Positions 50,488 to 59,199 are shown, counted from the stretch's first letter. The stretch is DNA of 64,000 bases from CAZHRK01 sp964534555 (GCA_964534555.1 CAZHRK010000001.1:372001-436000); one strand, 5' to 3'. Notes: generated by a model not told the origin, from the sequence alone. A program made the numbers and translations.

Positions 50488-52689
50488 TTACTTAACTGCA
50501 ATCTTAAAAATGAGTGACGCTTCTGGTGAAAAAAATGAAAGCAGTGATGAAACAGGTCCAGCAAATGTTTGTGCGGTAGCGCAGCTTCTTATAATAGTGC
50601 TCATGTTTGATTGTAGCTGTGCTCTGAGCGTTGCATGCTCAGGTGCTGTTACGAATTCGTGCATGAGTGATTCTATTGTTGAGCTATGGTACATAAGTGA
50701 TTGCGCTACATCATTAAGATCAGTGTGGCGCAAGCATGATCCATGAAGCATTATTTGCATAATTTCTTCCATCGTTAGATCAGCTGCTTTCTTGCCGCTC
50801 ATGAGTTTGATGCGTTCAATAAGTTCTACTTTTGCACTTATTTGTTTTGCTTTTGTTCTGAGCATTTTTGCATAGATGCGCGCACCCTTGTTTGATTTTT
50901 CATCAAGAGCTTCGGCAGCCATGGCAATTTTAGTGTGTGCAGCTACAAGTTTTTCTGCTAATGCAGCAATAACTTTTGAATCGATATAATTATCTGATGA
51001 AGTTGTATCTGCAGCTTTTTGTAGGCTTGCCTGAATTCTTGCAATTGCCTCTGTTAAATCAGCAGGAATAGCCTTACCTGAGTTTCTGAGCATATTCATC
51101 TTTGTATAAAGCTCAGTTAGTTTTTCTTTCTGCTCAGGCGTTTGTGTATTAGGAGCGCTCTGAGTTTTTGACTCAAGTTCTTTGATTCGATTATTAATTC
51201 GCGTAATTGTTGTTTCCATGCGCGCAATCTCATCGTCTGAAGCGTGGAGCTTCTTTAATGATAGAAGGCTACGATTGAGCTCTTGTAGCGTCTCTTTTTG
51301 AACCATAAGTTCTCGCAGCTCGTCTGCAGTCGCCACAACAATTGCTTTATTAAGAGCACTAAATTCTTTGACTGCGGCATTTACTGATTCTGCAAGTTTG
51401 CTTGCTAGCTCAGCACCTGCTGCAGTTGCTAAAAACTCTTCAGCAAGATCATTGTCAAGGGCTTCTTGTTGCATGATTTGAAGTTGTTTTTTTTCTTCAT
51501 CTGGATTAAGAGCGAGTTTGTTTTTTCGTGTCATAACAAACTGTCTGTATGATTTTGCCAGTGTGCTAACAAGAAGGATTCCCGCTTCATGAGGCTCAAC
51601 AGATGTTGCTTTTGTCACAACCCAGAAGTTTCCGCATTCATCTTCTACAATACTTTTATATGGTGGTAGCGCTGTAAAAATATGTTCAGCTTTGCCGATT
51701 AATCCCGGTACGAATTCAAAGGCAGCATCAAGTTCTTCAAGTGTTCGCTCTTTAGCGCTAGGAATACGTTTAACAAAAACTGATCTTTGAGCAAAATCGT
51801 TTTCATGTTTGTTTTTCATCGTGATGAAAGCAACAATATTTGTTTGGCAGCCAAGTGTGTAGCGTGTTGAAACATCATCGAGTGCATCTTCTAGCTGTGC
51901 AAAGGTTGTTGCATCTTTAGTTTGAGCTGCAAACGCTTCAGCATATTCTTTTGATTTGAATCCAACAAAAATATCTTGAGCAATAAGCTCTTCTACTGAG
52001 AAGTCTGCATCATCTGATAGAATTATTTTCCAGCATGCGTCAATCGTGCTGATGATACCAGGAGAAAGTATATCGATCAGAGCAATTATTTCTTCTGAGA
52101 GGAATTCTGATGGTTTAATTTGTGCACCATAACGCTGTGCTTCTGGTGTTACACTCAGTCTTTGCATTAAAAGCAAAAGCTGTTCTCTAACAAATGTAAT
52201 ATCAGAGCCATGGTCCCTAAAAAGGAGTGCGACTTTGATCGCAAAAACCATTACAGGGTTTACAGCTTTTTGTTTTGTTAGAAAATTATAGAGCTCTCTA
52301 TACTTTTCTTTTGCAGTCCTAAGTGCATAGTTACGAGCAATATCGGTAGCAGCTTGTTGAATGCTTGGTTTTTCAAATGAGACATGGACAACTTCTTCAA
52401 ATTTTACACTACCAGATGGTAATGGAAGAGCTGGGTCTCCTGCGCCACCAAATCCCCAATCAAGTGCGAAATTTCTATTGATGCTTGGAATATAGAGGTT
52501 GAATCCGACTGCTGTTTTATATTTCAGTGATGAAAGAGTATCAAAAAACACCTCGCCGAGCTCTGATGTCATTGCTGAAAGAGCGGCAAGATGAGTATCT
52601 TTTTGCTGAGTAACAAGTGTTGCTGAGTAGACGTTTCCTGCACAACCGAGTGCAAGTGTAAGTGCTAGGCTTTTCCCTAAATGGTTCAT
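50488..52689 (-). CDS. Hypothetical exported protein with coiled coil, about 730 residues
   Basis: No family recognised. The start at 52689 follows GGAGG and opens a signal peptide (MNHLGKSLALTLALGCAG, cleavage near VYSA). The first 100 mature residues are aromatic and beta-like (FNLYIPSINRNFALDWGFG). The rest is helical, with a strong coiled coil around residues 440-560 (LMVQKETLQELNRSLLSLKK, then a spacer rich in Gln/Thr/Pro). It ends in a hydrophobic SSLLSFFSPEASLIF. It forms a two-gene exported unit with the gene at 49256. Confidence 0.62.
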   Translation of the reverse strand: MNHLGKSLALTLALGCAGNVYSATLVTQQKDTHLAALSAMTSELGEVFFDTLSSLKYKTAVGFNLYIPSINRNFALDWGFGGAGDPALPLPSGSVKFEEVVHVSFEKPSIQQAATDIARNYALRTAKEKYRELYNFLTKQKAVNPVMVFAIKVALLFRDHGSDITFVREQLLLLMQRLSVTPEAQRYGAQIKPSEFLSEEIIALIDILSPGIISTIDACWKIILSDDADFSVEELIAQDIFVGFKSKEYAEAFAAQTKDATTFAQLEDALDDVSTRYTLGCQTNIVAFITMKNKHENDFAQRSVFVKRIPSAKERTLEELDAAFEFVPGLIGKAEHIFTALPPYKSIVEDECGNFWVVTKATSVEPHEAGILLVSTLAKSYRQFVMTRKNKLALNPDEEKKQLQIMQQEALDNDLAEEFLATAAGAELASKLAESVNAAVKEFSALNKAIVVATADELRELMVQKETLQELNRSLLSLKKLHASDDEIARMETTITRINNRIKELESKTQSAPNTQTPEQKEKLTELYTKMNMLRNSGKAIPADLTEAIARIQASLQKAADTTSSDNYIDSKVIAALAEKLVAAHTKIAMAAEALDEKSNKGARIYAKMLRTKAKQISAKVELIERIKLMSGKKAADLTMEEIMQIMLHGSCLRHTDLNDVAQSLMYHSSTIESLMHEFVTAPEHATLRAQLQSNMSTIIRSCATAQTFAGPVSSLLSFFSPEASLIFKIAVK

Positions 52690-52856
52690 AAAAGTAACCT
52701 CCCAAAAAGTGCTTAGCATTAGTTATAGCCTAAGGATTCTAACAGCGGTGGGTTGTCCCTGCAAAAGCCCCATAGCGACTTTGTCTGTGCAGTTTGAAAT
52801 AAATTGATCTTTGTAAGATCCATGCTAGGATAATCCCCTAACAAAGGGCCATGAGC

Positions 52857-55031
52857 ATGATTGACTCCCTGTATAAAAAGAAGCGTTTTCTTAAAATTAT
52901 CATCTGTTTTTTATCTGTTATCGCTGTTTCGGTGAGCTCATCTTTTTTGCAGCATAAGCACCACATGATAGGCATGGGGATTGATCGTACGATTGTTTTT
53001 TTGCTTATCAATGCACAGATTATTCTTATTGGCTTTTTGATGTATCTGATTATTAGAAATGGTCTTAAAATTGCATTTGAGCGTTGGACTGGTGCACCAG
53101 GTGCATCATTCAGGTTGAAACTTGCAGTTTCATTTATAGTACTGGCTGTAACACCCGCACTCTTTGTTTTTTTTACTGCTGGCAGTTTTGTTATTAAAAG
53201 TATCGATGCTTGGTTTGATGTTCGATTTGATCGTGCTCTTGAGGCAGCGGTTTCGCTTGGGCGGCCAGCTCTTTCGGGGAGTGTGTCAACCGTTATTAGT
53301 CTTATTAAAGATAAAGACGATGTTTCTGAGCTTGAAGACCAGCTTAAGGCCCAGCACCTAAGAAAAAAAGCGGCTGTCTACTGTTTGCACCCCAATCAGA
53401 ACCCTAAGAAAATATTAAGGCCAGAGTTATTGTATTGGAGAAGTATTCGTGCTGTTAATGACCGTACCACAGATAAGCTCTACCAATACTTCCTTGCCCA
53501 GTGTAGCGCGGTTAAAACACTTAAGGTTTTTGATTTTTATGGTTCAACATATATTGCAAAGCCAACATCAAACGGTTTGCTCATTGTAGCTTTGCGGTAT
53601 CCTCAGCACCTTAAGCAGTCTCTTACGTCACTCCAAGAGGTCTATTACGATTATCGCGCCCTGAGAAGCATTAGGGGACCTCTCCTGTTTAGTTATTTTT
53701 CTGTCTATCTTTTATTCCTGGTGCTTATTCTTTTTATTGCGCTCTGGGTAGCTTTTTATTTAGCAAAAAGTTTTACTAAGCCTATGCAAAGCTTGCTTAA
53801 TGCGACTCGTCAGATAGAGCAAGGCGCGTACCCTCAGCCACTTGACCTTAGAGAGTCTGGTGATTTTACGCATTTAGCTCAGGGGTTTAATCAAATGATG
53901 AGTGCCTTAGAGCATGCACAAAAATCCCTGATACACCATAACCAGCGCCTACTACAAATTCTTGAGCATTTATCTACGGGAGTCGTTGTCATTAATCATT
54001 GGGGGCGCGTGGTGTTTAGTAATGATATCGCTCGCCGACTTGCTCATATTATTACTCCAACGCTTCGTCTTCAGGGGGCAAAGCTTACAAATACGCTTAT
54101 GTATGAACTGGGGCCAATATACGCTTTTGTTACTGCTTTTATTAGATCAAATCGAGATATTGAGCAGTTTCAATTTGATTGTATGCTGGGCGGCGCACCC
54201 AAAACATTTGTTGTTTTTATGACGTATTGTGATGAGTTTAATAATGAGACAGGAAAGTCTACTTTACTTGTTATGCTTGAGGATGTTACTGGTGTTGTAC
54301 ACGATAGCAAGCTTAAAGCATGGCAAGAAGTTGTTAAACAAGTTGCGCATGAAATTAAAAATCCGCTTACGCCGATTCTGCTTGCGGCTGAGCGCCTCAA
54401 GAAACGTTATCCAGAAAAAAAAGATGACCATGTTTTCATTCAGTCGCTTGATGTTATTATTCGCCAAGTTGATGTAATTCGTCATTTGACACAGCAGTTT
54501 TCTCGTTTTGGTGCGCTTCCTGCAGCAGAGCTTGTGCCCTGTTTGTTACATCAGCTCGTGCAAGATGTTGCACAACTTTATCTTGTGTCGTATCCTGATC
54601 TTTCTGTGTCAGTAATATGTGACGAACAAGTAGTAGTTTTTGCTGACCCTGAAAAATGTCGCCAGGTTTTTGTTAATCTTTTTGATAACAGCCTACGAGC
54701 ATTAACAGGTATGCTAAAAAAAGAGATAACAATCACCTGCCTTCAAAAAGAAGATGATGTTATAGAAATTATTTTTAGCGATACAGGGCCCGGTGTTCCG
54801 CCTCACTTGAGGCAAACACTCTTTTTGCCATATGTTTCTACAGAAAAGAAAAATATGGGGCTTGGTCTAGCAATTGTTCGTGCAACACTAAGTTCTATGA
54901 ATGGAAGTGTTGAATTAGTTGATTCAGAAGAAGGAGCTGTCTTTAGAATCATACTTAAAAAAGCTCCATTTAATTTGCAATACGAAAAAAATACAAAGAA
55001 AAAATTTGATTTTTTCCGATCTTTTTTCTAA
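52857..55031 (+). CDS. NtrY-like membrane sensor histidine kinase
   Basis: Membrane histidine kinase of the NtrY type. Parts in order: two N-terminal helices, the FRLKLAVSFIVLAVTPALFVF segment, a periplasmic region, another helix near FSVYLLFLVLILFIALW, a HAMP domain (AKSFTKPMQSLLNATRQIEQG), a PAS-like domain (GVVVINHWGRVVFSN), the H-box VAHEIKNPLTPILLAAERL (His near 498), and the ATPase domain with DNSLRAL, DTGPGVPP and MGLGLAIV. I prefer the second ATG (52857) because AAAGGG is better placed for it. No response regulator is adjacent, so its partner must be elsewhere. Confidence 0.9.
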   Translation: MIDSLYKKKRFLKIIICFLSVIAVSVSSSFLQHKHHMIGMGIDRTIVFLLINAQIILIGFLMYLIIRNGLKIAFERWTGAPGASFRLKLAVSFIVLAVTPALFVFFTAGSFVIKSIDAWFDVRFDRALEAAVSLGRPALSGSVSTVISLIKDKDDVSELEDQLKAQHLRKKAAVYCLHPNQNPKKILRPELLYWRSIRAVNDRTTDKLYQYFLAQCSAVKTLKVFDFYGSTYIAKPTSNGLLIVALRYPQHLKQSLTSLQEVYYDYRALRSIRGPLLFSYFSVYLLFLVLILFIALWVAFYLAKSFTKPMQSLLNATRQIEQGAYPQPLDLRESGDFTHLAQGFNQMMSALEHAQKSLIHHNQRLLQILEHLSTGVVVINHWGRVVFSNDIARRLAHIITPTLRLQGAKLTNTLMYELGPIYAFVTAFIRSNRDIEQFQFDCMLGGAPKTFVVFMTYCDEFNNETGKSTLLVMLEDVTGVVHDSKLKAWQEVVKQVAHEIKNPLTPILLAAERLKKRYPEKKDDHVFIQSLDVIIRQVDVIRHLTQQFSRFGALPAAELVPCLLHQLVQDVAQLYLVSYPDLSVSVICDEQVVVFADPEKCRQVFVNLFDNSLRALTGMLKKEITITCLQKEDDVIEIIFSDTGPGVPPHLRQTLFLPYVSTEKKNMGLGLAIVRATLSSMNGSVELVDSEEGAVFRIILKKAPFNLQYEKNTKKKFDFFRSFF

Positions 55032-55075
55032 TGTATTCATGTTTCCGTTAGATATATGTTTTTAGGAGATATTCC

Positions 55076-55348
55076 ATGCAAAAAAATTCAATGTTACACC
55101 TTGCAGCTGTTGCAGCTTTAGCTCTTACATGTGGTTGCGGTAACTCAGAAGAGAAAAAAGAGACCAAAGAAGTAGCTCAAACAGAGCAAGTAGCACAAGC
55201 TGAGCAAGACGTTACAGCTGTTGCTGAAAACGAACCAGCAACTCCAGCTGAAGAAACACCTGCAGATGAAGCAACACCTACAGAAGAAGCAACAACAACA
55301 GTTGCACAAGGTGAGTCAGTAGAAGACGAAGGCGCATCAAAAGCGTAA
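55076..55348 (+). CDS. Small acidic probable lipoprotein, 90 residues
   Basis: A short hydrophobic N-terminal segment (MLHLAAVAALALTCGCG) contains cysteines that may serve as a weak lipobox (TCGC). The remaining 65 or so residues are low complexity, almost only Glu, Ala, Thr, Gln, Pro and Asp, so the mature protein is strongly acidic and disordered. AGGAGAT precedes the ATG. It follows the NtrY-like kinase by 44 bases and ends at a terminator. It contrasts with the strongly basic tails of other exported proteins in this window; any pairing is speculation. Confidence 0.6.
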   Translation: MQKNSMLHLAAVAALALTCGCGNSEEKKETKEVAQTEQVAQAEQDVTAVAENEPATPAEETPADEATPTEEATTTVAQGESVEDEGASKA

Positions 55349-55370
55349 TTTCATCTGAACTGAAAAGATT

Positions 55371-55402
55371 AAAACCGGAGTCATAGCGACTCCGGTTTTT
55401 TT
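55371..55402. terminator. Bidirectional intrinsic terminator
   Basis: AAAACCGGAGTC (55371-55382) pairs with GACTCCGGTTTT (55388-55399) around ATAGC, followed by TTT. It lies between convergent genes ending at 55348 (+) and 55438 (-). Confidence 0.92.
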
Positions 55403-55437
55403 ACGTATTAAAAAAATAATTTTTTAATAAAGCCTTA

Positions 55438-56358
55438 CTAGGCTAAGAATTTAAGTACTTTTTTTCTGTAAAGCTTTGGATAATAGGTATGTAACCATCC
55501 ATGGCGGCAATCTGGTGCGATCCAGAGTTTTGATCGCTTGTTTTGAACTCTGCTATACAGCTTGAGGGCATTGCTTGGCGAAATAAAAGTATCTTTTATT
55601 GAGTGCATGAATAAAATCGGGACTTTAATCTTGGCTGCGCTTTCTTCTGGATTCATTGTCCCCATATCAAAAGCGGCCATTCTCCCAAAAAGAATTTTAA
55701 TCACAGGGAAAAATGGATAAAGCGGCAGGTGTGCTTTGCTTGAAAATGATTTAATAACAAGGCTTGTGAGCCGTGCATATGTTGAATCTATAATAAGCGC
55801 ATCACACAGATCTTCTTTTATTTCTGCGGCTCGTAGTGACGCTGCGCCCCCCATTGATATTCCTAAGATGTAGCATGGAATTCCTGAAGGCGAATGTGAC
55901 TTGATGTATTCGGCTGCTGCTATGACATCTTTGTATTCATGAAATCCGATAGATGTAATACTGCCTTCACTTTTTCCATGGGCTCTAAAATCAAAAAGCA
56001 AGATATCCCACTCAGGAAAAATATCCATAAACCGGTACATAAACTCTTTTGCGCTGCGGTAACCATGACACATCACTGCGCATGCTTTAGGGTTTTGTCT
56101 TTTGATATGAAGGCCATCAAGAACAAGACCATCAAGTGATTGGAATCTAATATGAGAGACCTCTGGATGCTTCAGAAGTTCATTTCGTAGGTTCATAGCT
56201 GTTTCTGAGAGCTTGCTCCCATAAACAATTCGATCGCCAGGGAAAGTCATTTTTGCAAGTACAAAATATGATATTCCAACGATAATACTCATCGCGATGA
56301 GAAAAATCCCTGCGGTGATAAATGCAAATCGCTTTAATCTAAAAATACTTCTGTTCAC
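55438..56358 (-). CDS. Membrane-anchored alpha/beta hydrolase
   Basis: Serine hydrolase of the alpha/beta fold, BEM46/FrsA-like. One N-terminal membrane helix (FAFITAGIFLIAMSIIVGISY) precedes the domain. The oxyanion region is MCHGYRSA, the acid-loop strand ILLFDFRAHGKSEG, the nucleophile elbow LGISMGGAAS, the catalytic Asp is in MHSIKDTFIS, and the catalytic His in CRHGWLH. Substrate unknown, probably an ester or acyl group at the membrane. It overlaps the HIT gene by four bases (ATGA) and is translationally coupled to it. Confidence 0.86.
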   Translation of the reverse strand: MNRSIFRLKRFAFITAGIFLIAMSIIVGISYFVLAKMTFPGDRIVYGSKLSETAMNLRNELLKHPEVSHIRFQSLDGLVLDGLHIKRQNPKACAVMCHGYRSAKEFMYRFMDIFPEWDILLFDFRAHGKSEGSITSIGFHEYKDVIAAAEYIKSHSPSGIPCYILGISMGGAASLRAAEIKEDLCDALIIDSTYARLTSLVIKSFSSKAHLPLYPFFPVIKILFGRMAAFDMGTMNPEESAAKIKVPILFMHSIKDTFISPSNALKLYSRVQNKRSKLWIAPDCRHGWLHTYYPKLYRKKVLKFLA

Positions 56359-56705
56359 AGCGCAAAACCGCCGGTATAAAGATTTTTGCCGGCAAGTAAG
56401 TGTATGTGAAGATGGAATACACTTTGCCCAGCTTCACGGCCATTATTAGCTATTAAATTAAATGATGGGAGCTCAAGCTTTACGCTTATGTCGCGCGCGG
56501 CTGCGATTATTTTTTCAGCATAAACAAGCTCTGAGTCCGTAAGCGATTTTATATCTTGTACGTGGTGTTTGGGAATGATAAGCAGATGCGTTGGCGCTTT
56601 AGGTGCAATATCATGAATAGCAATGACATAGTCATTTTCAAATTCAATTTTTGCGGGAATAGTTTTGCTAATTATTTTACAGAAAAGGCACGATGAATCG
56701 AGCAT
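56355..56705 (-). CDS. HIT-family nucleotide-binding protein (HinT-like)
   Basis: Purine nucleoside phosphoramidase/hydrolase family. The opening CLFCKIISKTIPA and the terminal HIT signature HLHIHLL (His-phi-His-phi-His-phi-phi) in QSVFHLHIHLLAG are intact, with IPKHH in the middle. The start at 56705 is set by AAGGA; a longer reading frame runs through the tRNA-Leu gene and is not real. It lies 22 bases downstream of tRNA-Leu on the same strand and overlaps the hydrolase gene, so one transcript may carry all three. Confidence 0.93.
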   Translation of the reverse strand: MLDSSCLFCKIISKTIPAKIEFENDYVIAIHDIAPKAPTHLLIIPKHHVQDIKSLTDSELVYAEKIIAAARDISVKLELPSFNLIANNGREAGQSVFHLHIHLLAGKNLYTGGFAL

Positions 56706-56726
56706 GATACCGTCCTTCAAAAAAGA

Positions 56727-56813
56727 TGGTGCCGAAGGTCGGACTCGAACCGACACGATATCGCTACCGCGGGATTTTGAGTCCCGTGCGTCTACCAGTT
56801 TCGCCACTTCGGC
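56727..56813 (-). tRNA. tRNA-Leu (anticodon CAA), CCA encoded
   Basis: Class II tRNA with a long variable arm. The acceptor GCCGAAG pairs with CTTCGGC, the anticodon loop CTCAAAA gives CAA, the T-loop is TTCGAGT, and CCA is encoded at 56729-56727. It sits between the pilC-like gene and the HIT gene on the same strand. Confidence 0.96.
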
Positions 56814-56879
56814 ACAATAAAATTTCAGTGCGTTATATCCTATCAAATAGCGCCATAAGGTCAAGGGAATACTTGGCTG

Positions 56880-57902
56880 TTAGCCCATTTTTATAAGGCT
56901 GCCAACAGATAGAAGTGGCTTATAAAGGCTCATAATCATTAATGTTACGATAGCACCTATAATAAGCATAAGGAGGGGTGCTGCAACAAGTTCGATTCTT
57001 GAGAGCCTTTTTGCGAGTTGTTTTTGGTGGTGCTCACTTATGAGTTCAAATCCTTGAGCAATAGACTCTGTTTGATGAGCAAACATAAGTGTTGTAATGT
57101 CCTGATCATCAAAGCCTGATTTTCTTAGCGGCTGGCATGCTACGCTGAGCGGCTGCCCCTCAAGGAGGAGTGTTACTGCTGACTCAAGCGCTGTTTTTAT
57201 GCTGCCAGATGATTCTGTGGTCATAACTTTCAGCGCTTCTAGGAGCGGTATCCCGTGTGATATAAGCAGTGCTGCAGCCCCACAGAGTGAGGCAATAGAT
57301 TGATGGGCGCTAATACCTAAAGGGTCAATTTTTTGGTAGATCTTGAATTTATGATTAAGCAAGGCGCCTGTTACCAGTACTACTGATAAGCCGCTCGTAA
57401 TCATAGCCCACTGGTTGCCGATCATGAGTAAAATCTTAAGCGCTTTTGGTGTTGGTGCGTTAAGGGTGCTAAATAGTTGGGCCAGCGATGGGGCGACAAA
57501 AAGGGCCGCGATAATAAATATAAAGAGGCAAGCTGCAAGGGTCATGACTGGTTTTTGAAGCGTTTTAGTAATCGCTTTTTTCTGCTCTTCATGCTTTTTC
57601 ATAAGTACTGCGCTTGATAGAAGCGTTGCTGACATTTTGCCAGAAGACTCTCCAGCGGCAATAAGCGCATTAATATGCGTAGGGAAATTAAGATGTTTAA
57701 TAATGCTTTTCCCAAAAGAAGTACCCGCCATAATGTCATTAATTATAGGCTTTATAAGCATTTTCTGCCTCTTGTGTGCTCCTTGCATATGGAGCTCTAG
57801 GGCTTGAGTGATGCTTATCCCTTTGTCCAAAAGGCTCCCAAGGTGCTCGCAAAGTTCGATTAATTCAACTCGTGATAATCTTTGAAGATAAAAAAGCTCC
57901 AT
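56880..57902 (-). CDS. Type II secretion / type IV pilus inner-membrane platform protein (GspF/PilC-like)
   Basis: Two tandem T2SSF domains are visible, each with the pattern of a helical cytoplasmic bundle then a membrane helix: LGSLLDKGISITQALEL with GESSGKMSATL in the first, and GAAALLISHGIPLLEALKV with GQPLSVAC in the second. Three membrane segments lie near LAACLFIFIIAALFVAPSL, ITSGLSVVLVTGALL and LLMLIIGAIVTLMIM. At 340 residues it is slightly short. No ATPase, pilin or secretin gene is nearby, so the rest of the machine is elsewhere. It starts nine bases after the DUF167 gene. Confidence 0.85.
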   Translation of the reverse strand: MELFYLQRLSRVELIELCEHLGSLLDKGISITQALELHMQGAHKRQKMLIKPIINDIMAGTSFGKSIIKHLNFPTHINALIAAGESSGKMSATLLSSAVLMKKHEEQKKAITKTLQKPVMTLAACLFIFIIAALFVAPSLAQLFSTLNAPTPKALKILLMIGNQWAMITSGLSVVLVTGALLNHKFKIYQKIDPLGISAHQSIASLCGAAALLISHGIPLLEALKVMTTESSGSIKTALESAVTLLLEGQPLSVACQPLRKSGFDDQDITTLMFAHQTESIAQGFELISEHHQKQLAKRLSRIELVAAPLLMLIIGAIVTLMIMSLYKPLLSVGSLIKMG

Positions 57903-57911
57903 ACTGACCTT

Positions 57912-58199
57912 TTAAAGAATCGTTTGCTGTTGCTCTATGCCTAAAAGCTTGTAGATGGAAATTTTATCATGATCTGTGATGATTTTAATGGTTTTTGTCC
58001 GGCTGGTTGCGCCTTGTATGATGCTTATCTTCTCAGTTGGTAATTTAAGCCCTTTTGCAAGGAACGTAATCAGCTCTTTATTTGCTTTTCCATCCTCGGG
58101 AGGGCTCTTTAGATAGCACTTAATAGTCCCATTTTTATCAGTTATGAGCTTAAGTTTGCCCGATTGTGGAACTACTTTTATAGTGAGCGAGACGGCCAT
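57912..58199 (-). CDS. DUF167 / YggU family protein
   Basis: Small conserved cytoplasmic protein of unknown biochemical role. Family landmarks are the strand VSLTIKVVPQSGK, YLKSPPEDGKANKELITFLAKGL, and ISIIQGATSRTKTI, the last close to the usual VeivsGetSRtKvv. I chose the ATG at 58199, which gives 95 residues and the family's normal start, over a longer frame. It lies nine bases upstream of the PilC-like gene. In many genomes this family is near yggT/pilus or division genes, so the pairing is not surprising. Confidence 0.88.
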   Translation of the reverse strand: MAVSLTIKVVPQSGKLKLITDKNGTIKCYLKSPPEDGKANKELITFLAKGLKLPTEKISIIQGATSRTKTIKIITDHDKISIYKLLGIEQQQTIL

Positions 58200-58331
58200 C
58201 ACAACCCTTTTTGTGCCTAATTGAGTAATTTTGTACAAAAAAACAGAAAAAAAACGAGACAAACGTTTTTAGATCTCTTATACTATGCCCGTAGTTTTTA
58301 AGAAAGCTACACTATTTTTGATAAAAAATTT

Positions 58332-58405
58332 GCGCTCATAGCTCAATTGGATAGAGCATCAGACTACGGATCTGAAGGTTAGAGGTTCGACTCCTCTTGA
58401 GCGCA
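58332..58405 (+). tRNA. tRNA-Arg (anticodon ACG), CCA not encoded
   Basis: The acceptor GCGCTCA pairs with TGAGCGC, the anticodon loop CTACGGA gives ACG (A34 presumably edited to inosine), and the T-loop is TTCGACT. The discriminator A is followed by ATAATC, so CCA must be added after transcription. It is the first of three plus-strand tRNA genes in a row. Confidence 0.95.
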
Positions 58406-58438
58406 ATAATCTTAGAAATATACAGTTCTGATGTAAGC

Positions 58439-58530
58439 GGAGAGGTGGCTGAGTGGCTGAAAGCACTCGCCTGCTAAGCGAGTATCTGGGGTGACCCGGA
58501 TCGAGGGTTCGAATCCCTCTCTCTCCACCA
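58439..58530 (+). tRNA. tRNA-Ser (anticodon GCT), CCA encoded
   Basis: Class II tRNA with a long variable arm. The acceptor GGAGAGG pairs with TCTCTCC (one wobble), the anticodon loop CTGCTAA gives GCT, the T-loop is TTCGAAT, and CCA is encoded. It lies 33 bases after tRNA-Arg. Confidence 0.95.
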
Positions 58531-58603
58531 GTTTTAGTGTCAGCGCACATGCTGAAGAGCTAAAGTGTGCGGCGAGAAAACTCCTTACGTCAGATTCGGT
58601 TTT

Positions 58604-58695
58604 GGAGAGATGGCAGAGCGGTTGAATGCGGCGGTCTTGAAAACCGTTATTCCGGGAGACCGGAATCGGGAGTTCGAATCTCCCTCTCTCCACCA
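58604..58695 (+). tRNA. tRNA-Ser (anticodon TGA), CCA encoded
   Basis: Class II tRNA with a long variable arm. The acceptor GGAGAGA pairs with TCTCTCC, the anticodon loop CTTGAAA gives TGA, the T-loop is TTCGAAT, and CCA is encoded. It lies 73 bases after the other tRNA-Ser. Confidence 0.95.
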
Positions 58696-58833
58696 GATTC
58701 TTTATACAATCACACCATTTTTTAGTTCGCAGTAATCCTTTTGGATTCAATCAAATCTTATTGATTATTTATGTATTAATTAGACTAAGTGTCTCTATGA
58801 TTGCTACAGCGATGATCAAAGAACTTGGGTACA

Positions 58834-59172
58834 TTAATGCATTTTTTGTCCGTTAGGGACTCGTGGGTCAACTGTTGTTAGCCAGATAGCGTTATGCTCA
58901 TCAGCAAATCCTAGGAGTAAAAACTGAGAGATGAAGCCGGCTATATTCTTTTCGCCTAAATTAACGCACCCAACAATCTTGCGTCCGAGCAGGCTCTCTG
59001 GAGTATAGTGCACTGTAATCTGAGCCGATGTTTGTAGTATGCCAATTTCAGGTCCGAAATCAGCCCATACCTTAAACGCAGGTTTTTTTGCTTTGGCAAA
59101 AGCTTCTACTTTCACAATTGTTCCAGAGCGTAGATTAACGCGTTCAAATTCTTCATACGTTATTGTGGTCAT
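58834..59172 (-). CDS. csaA: CsaA-type tRNA-binding-domain protein
   Basis: Dimeric EMAP-II/OB-fold protein reported as an export-related chaperone and tRNA binder. Family landmarks are LRSGTIVKVEAF, KPAFKVWADFGPEIG, the SAQITVHY strand, LLGRKIVGCVNLG, and the closing DPRVPNGQKMH. At 112 residues it is normal length. It is the last of four closely spaced minus-strand genes (methyltransferase, GyrI-like, TfoX_N, csaA). A role in export would suit the large secretome, but the tRNA-binding role is equally possible. Confidence 0.92.
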   Translation of the reverse strand: MTTITYEEFERVNLRSGTIVKVEAFAKAKKPAFKVWADFGPEIGILQTSAQITVHYTPESLLGRKIVGCVNLGEKNIAGFISQFLLLGFADEHNAIWLTTVDPRVPNGQKMH

Positions 59173-59199
59173 GTTGTACCTTATTGCGAATAAGCCATG

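Noticed and set aside
56706..56864. N-terminal extension of the HIT protein
   Set aside because: It translates the tRNA-Leu gene. The AAGGA site supports the start at 56705.
58359..58750. Minus-strand reading frames across the tRNA-Ser genes (products like GGERGIRTLDPGHPR)
   Set aside because: They are the antisense translation of the tRNA genes, a well-known false annotation.
58263..58833. CRISPR array or tandem repeat
   Set aside because: The repeated GGAGAGNTGG and CTCTCTCCACCA sequences are the ends of two tRNA-Ser genes.
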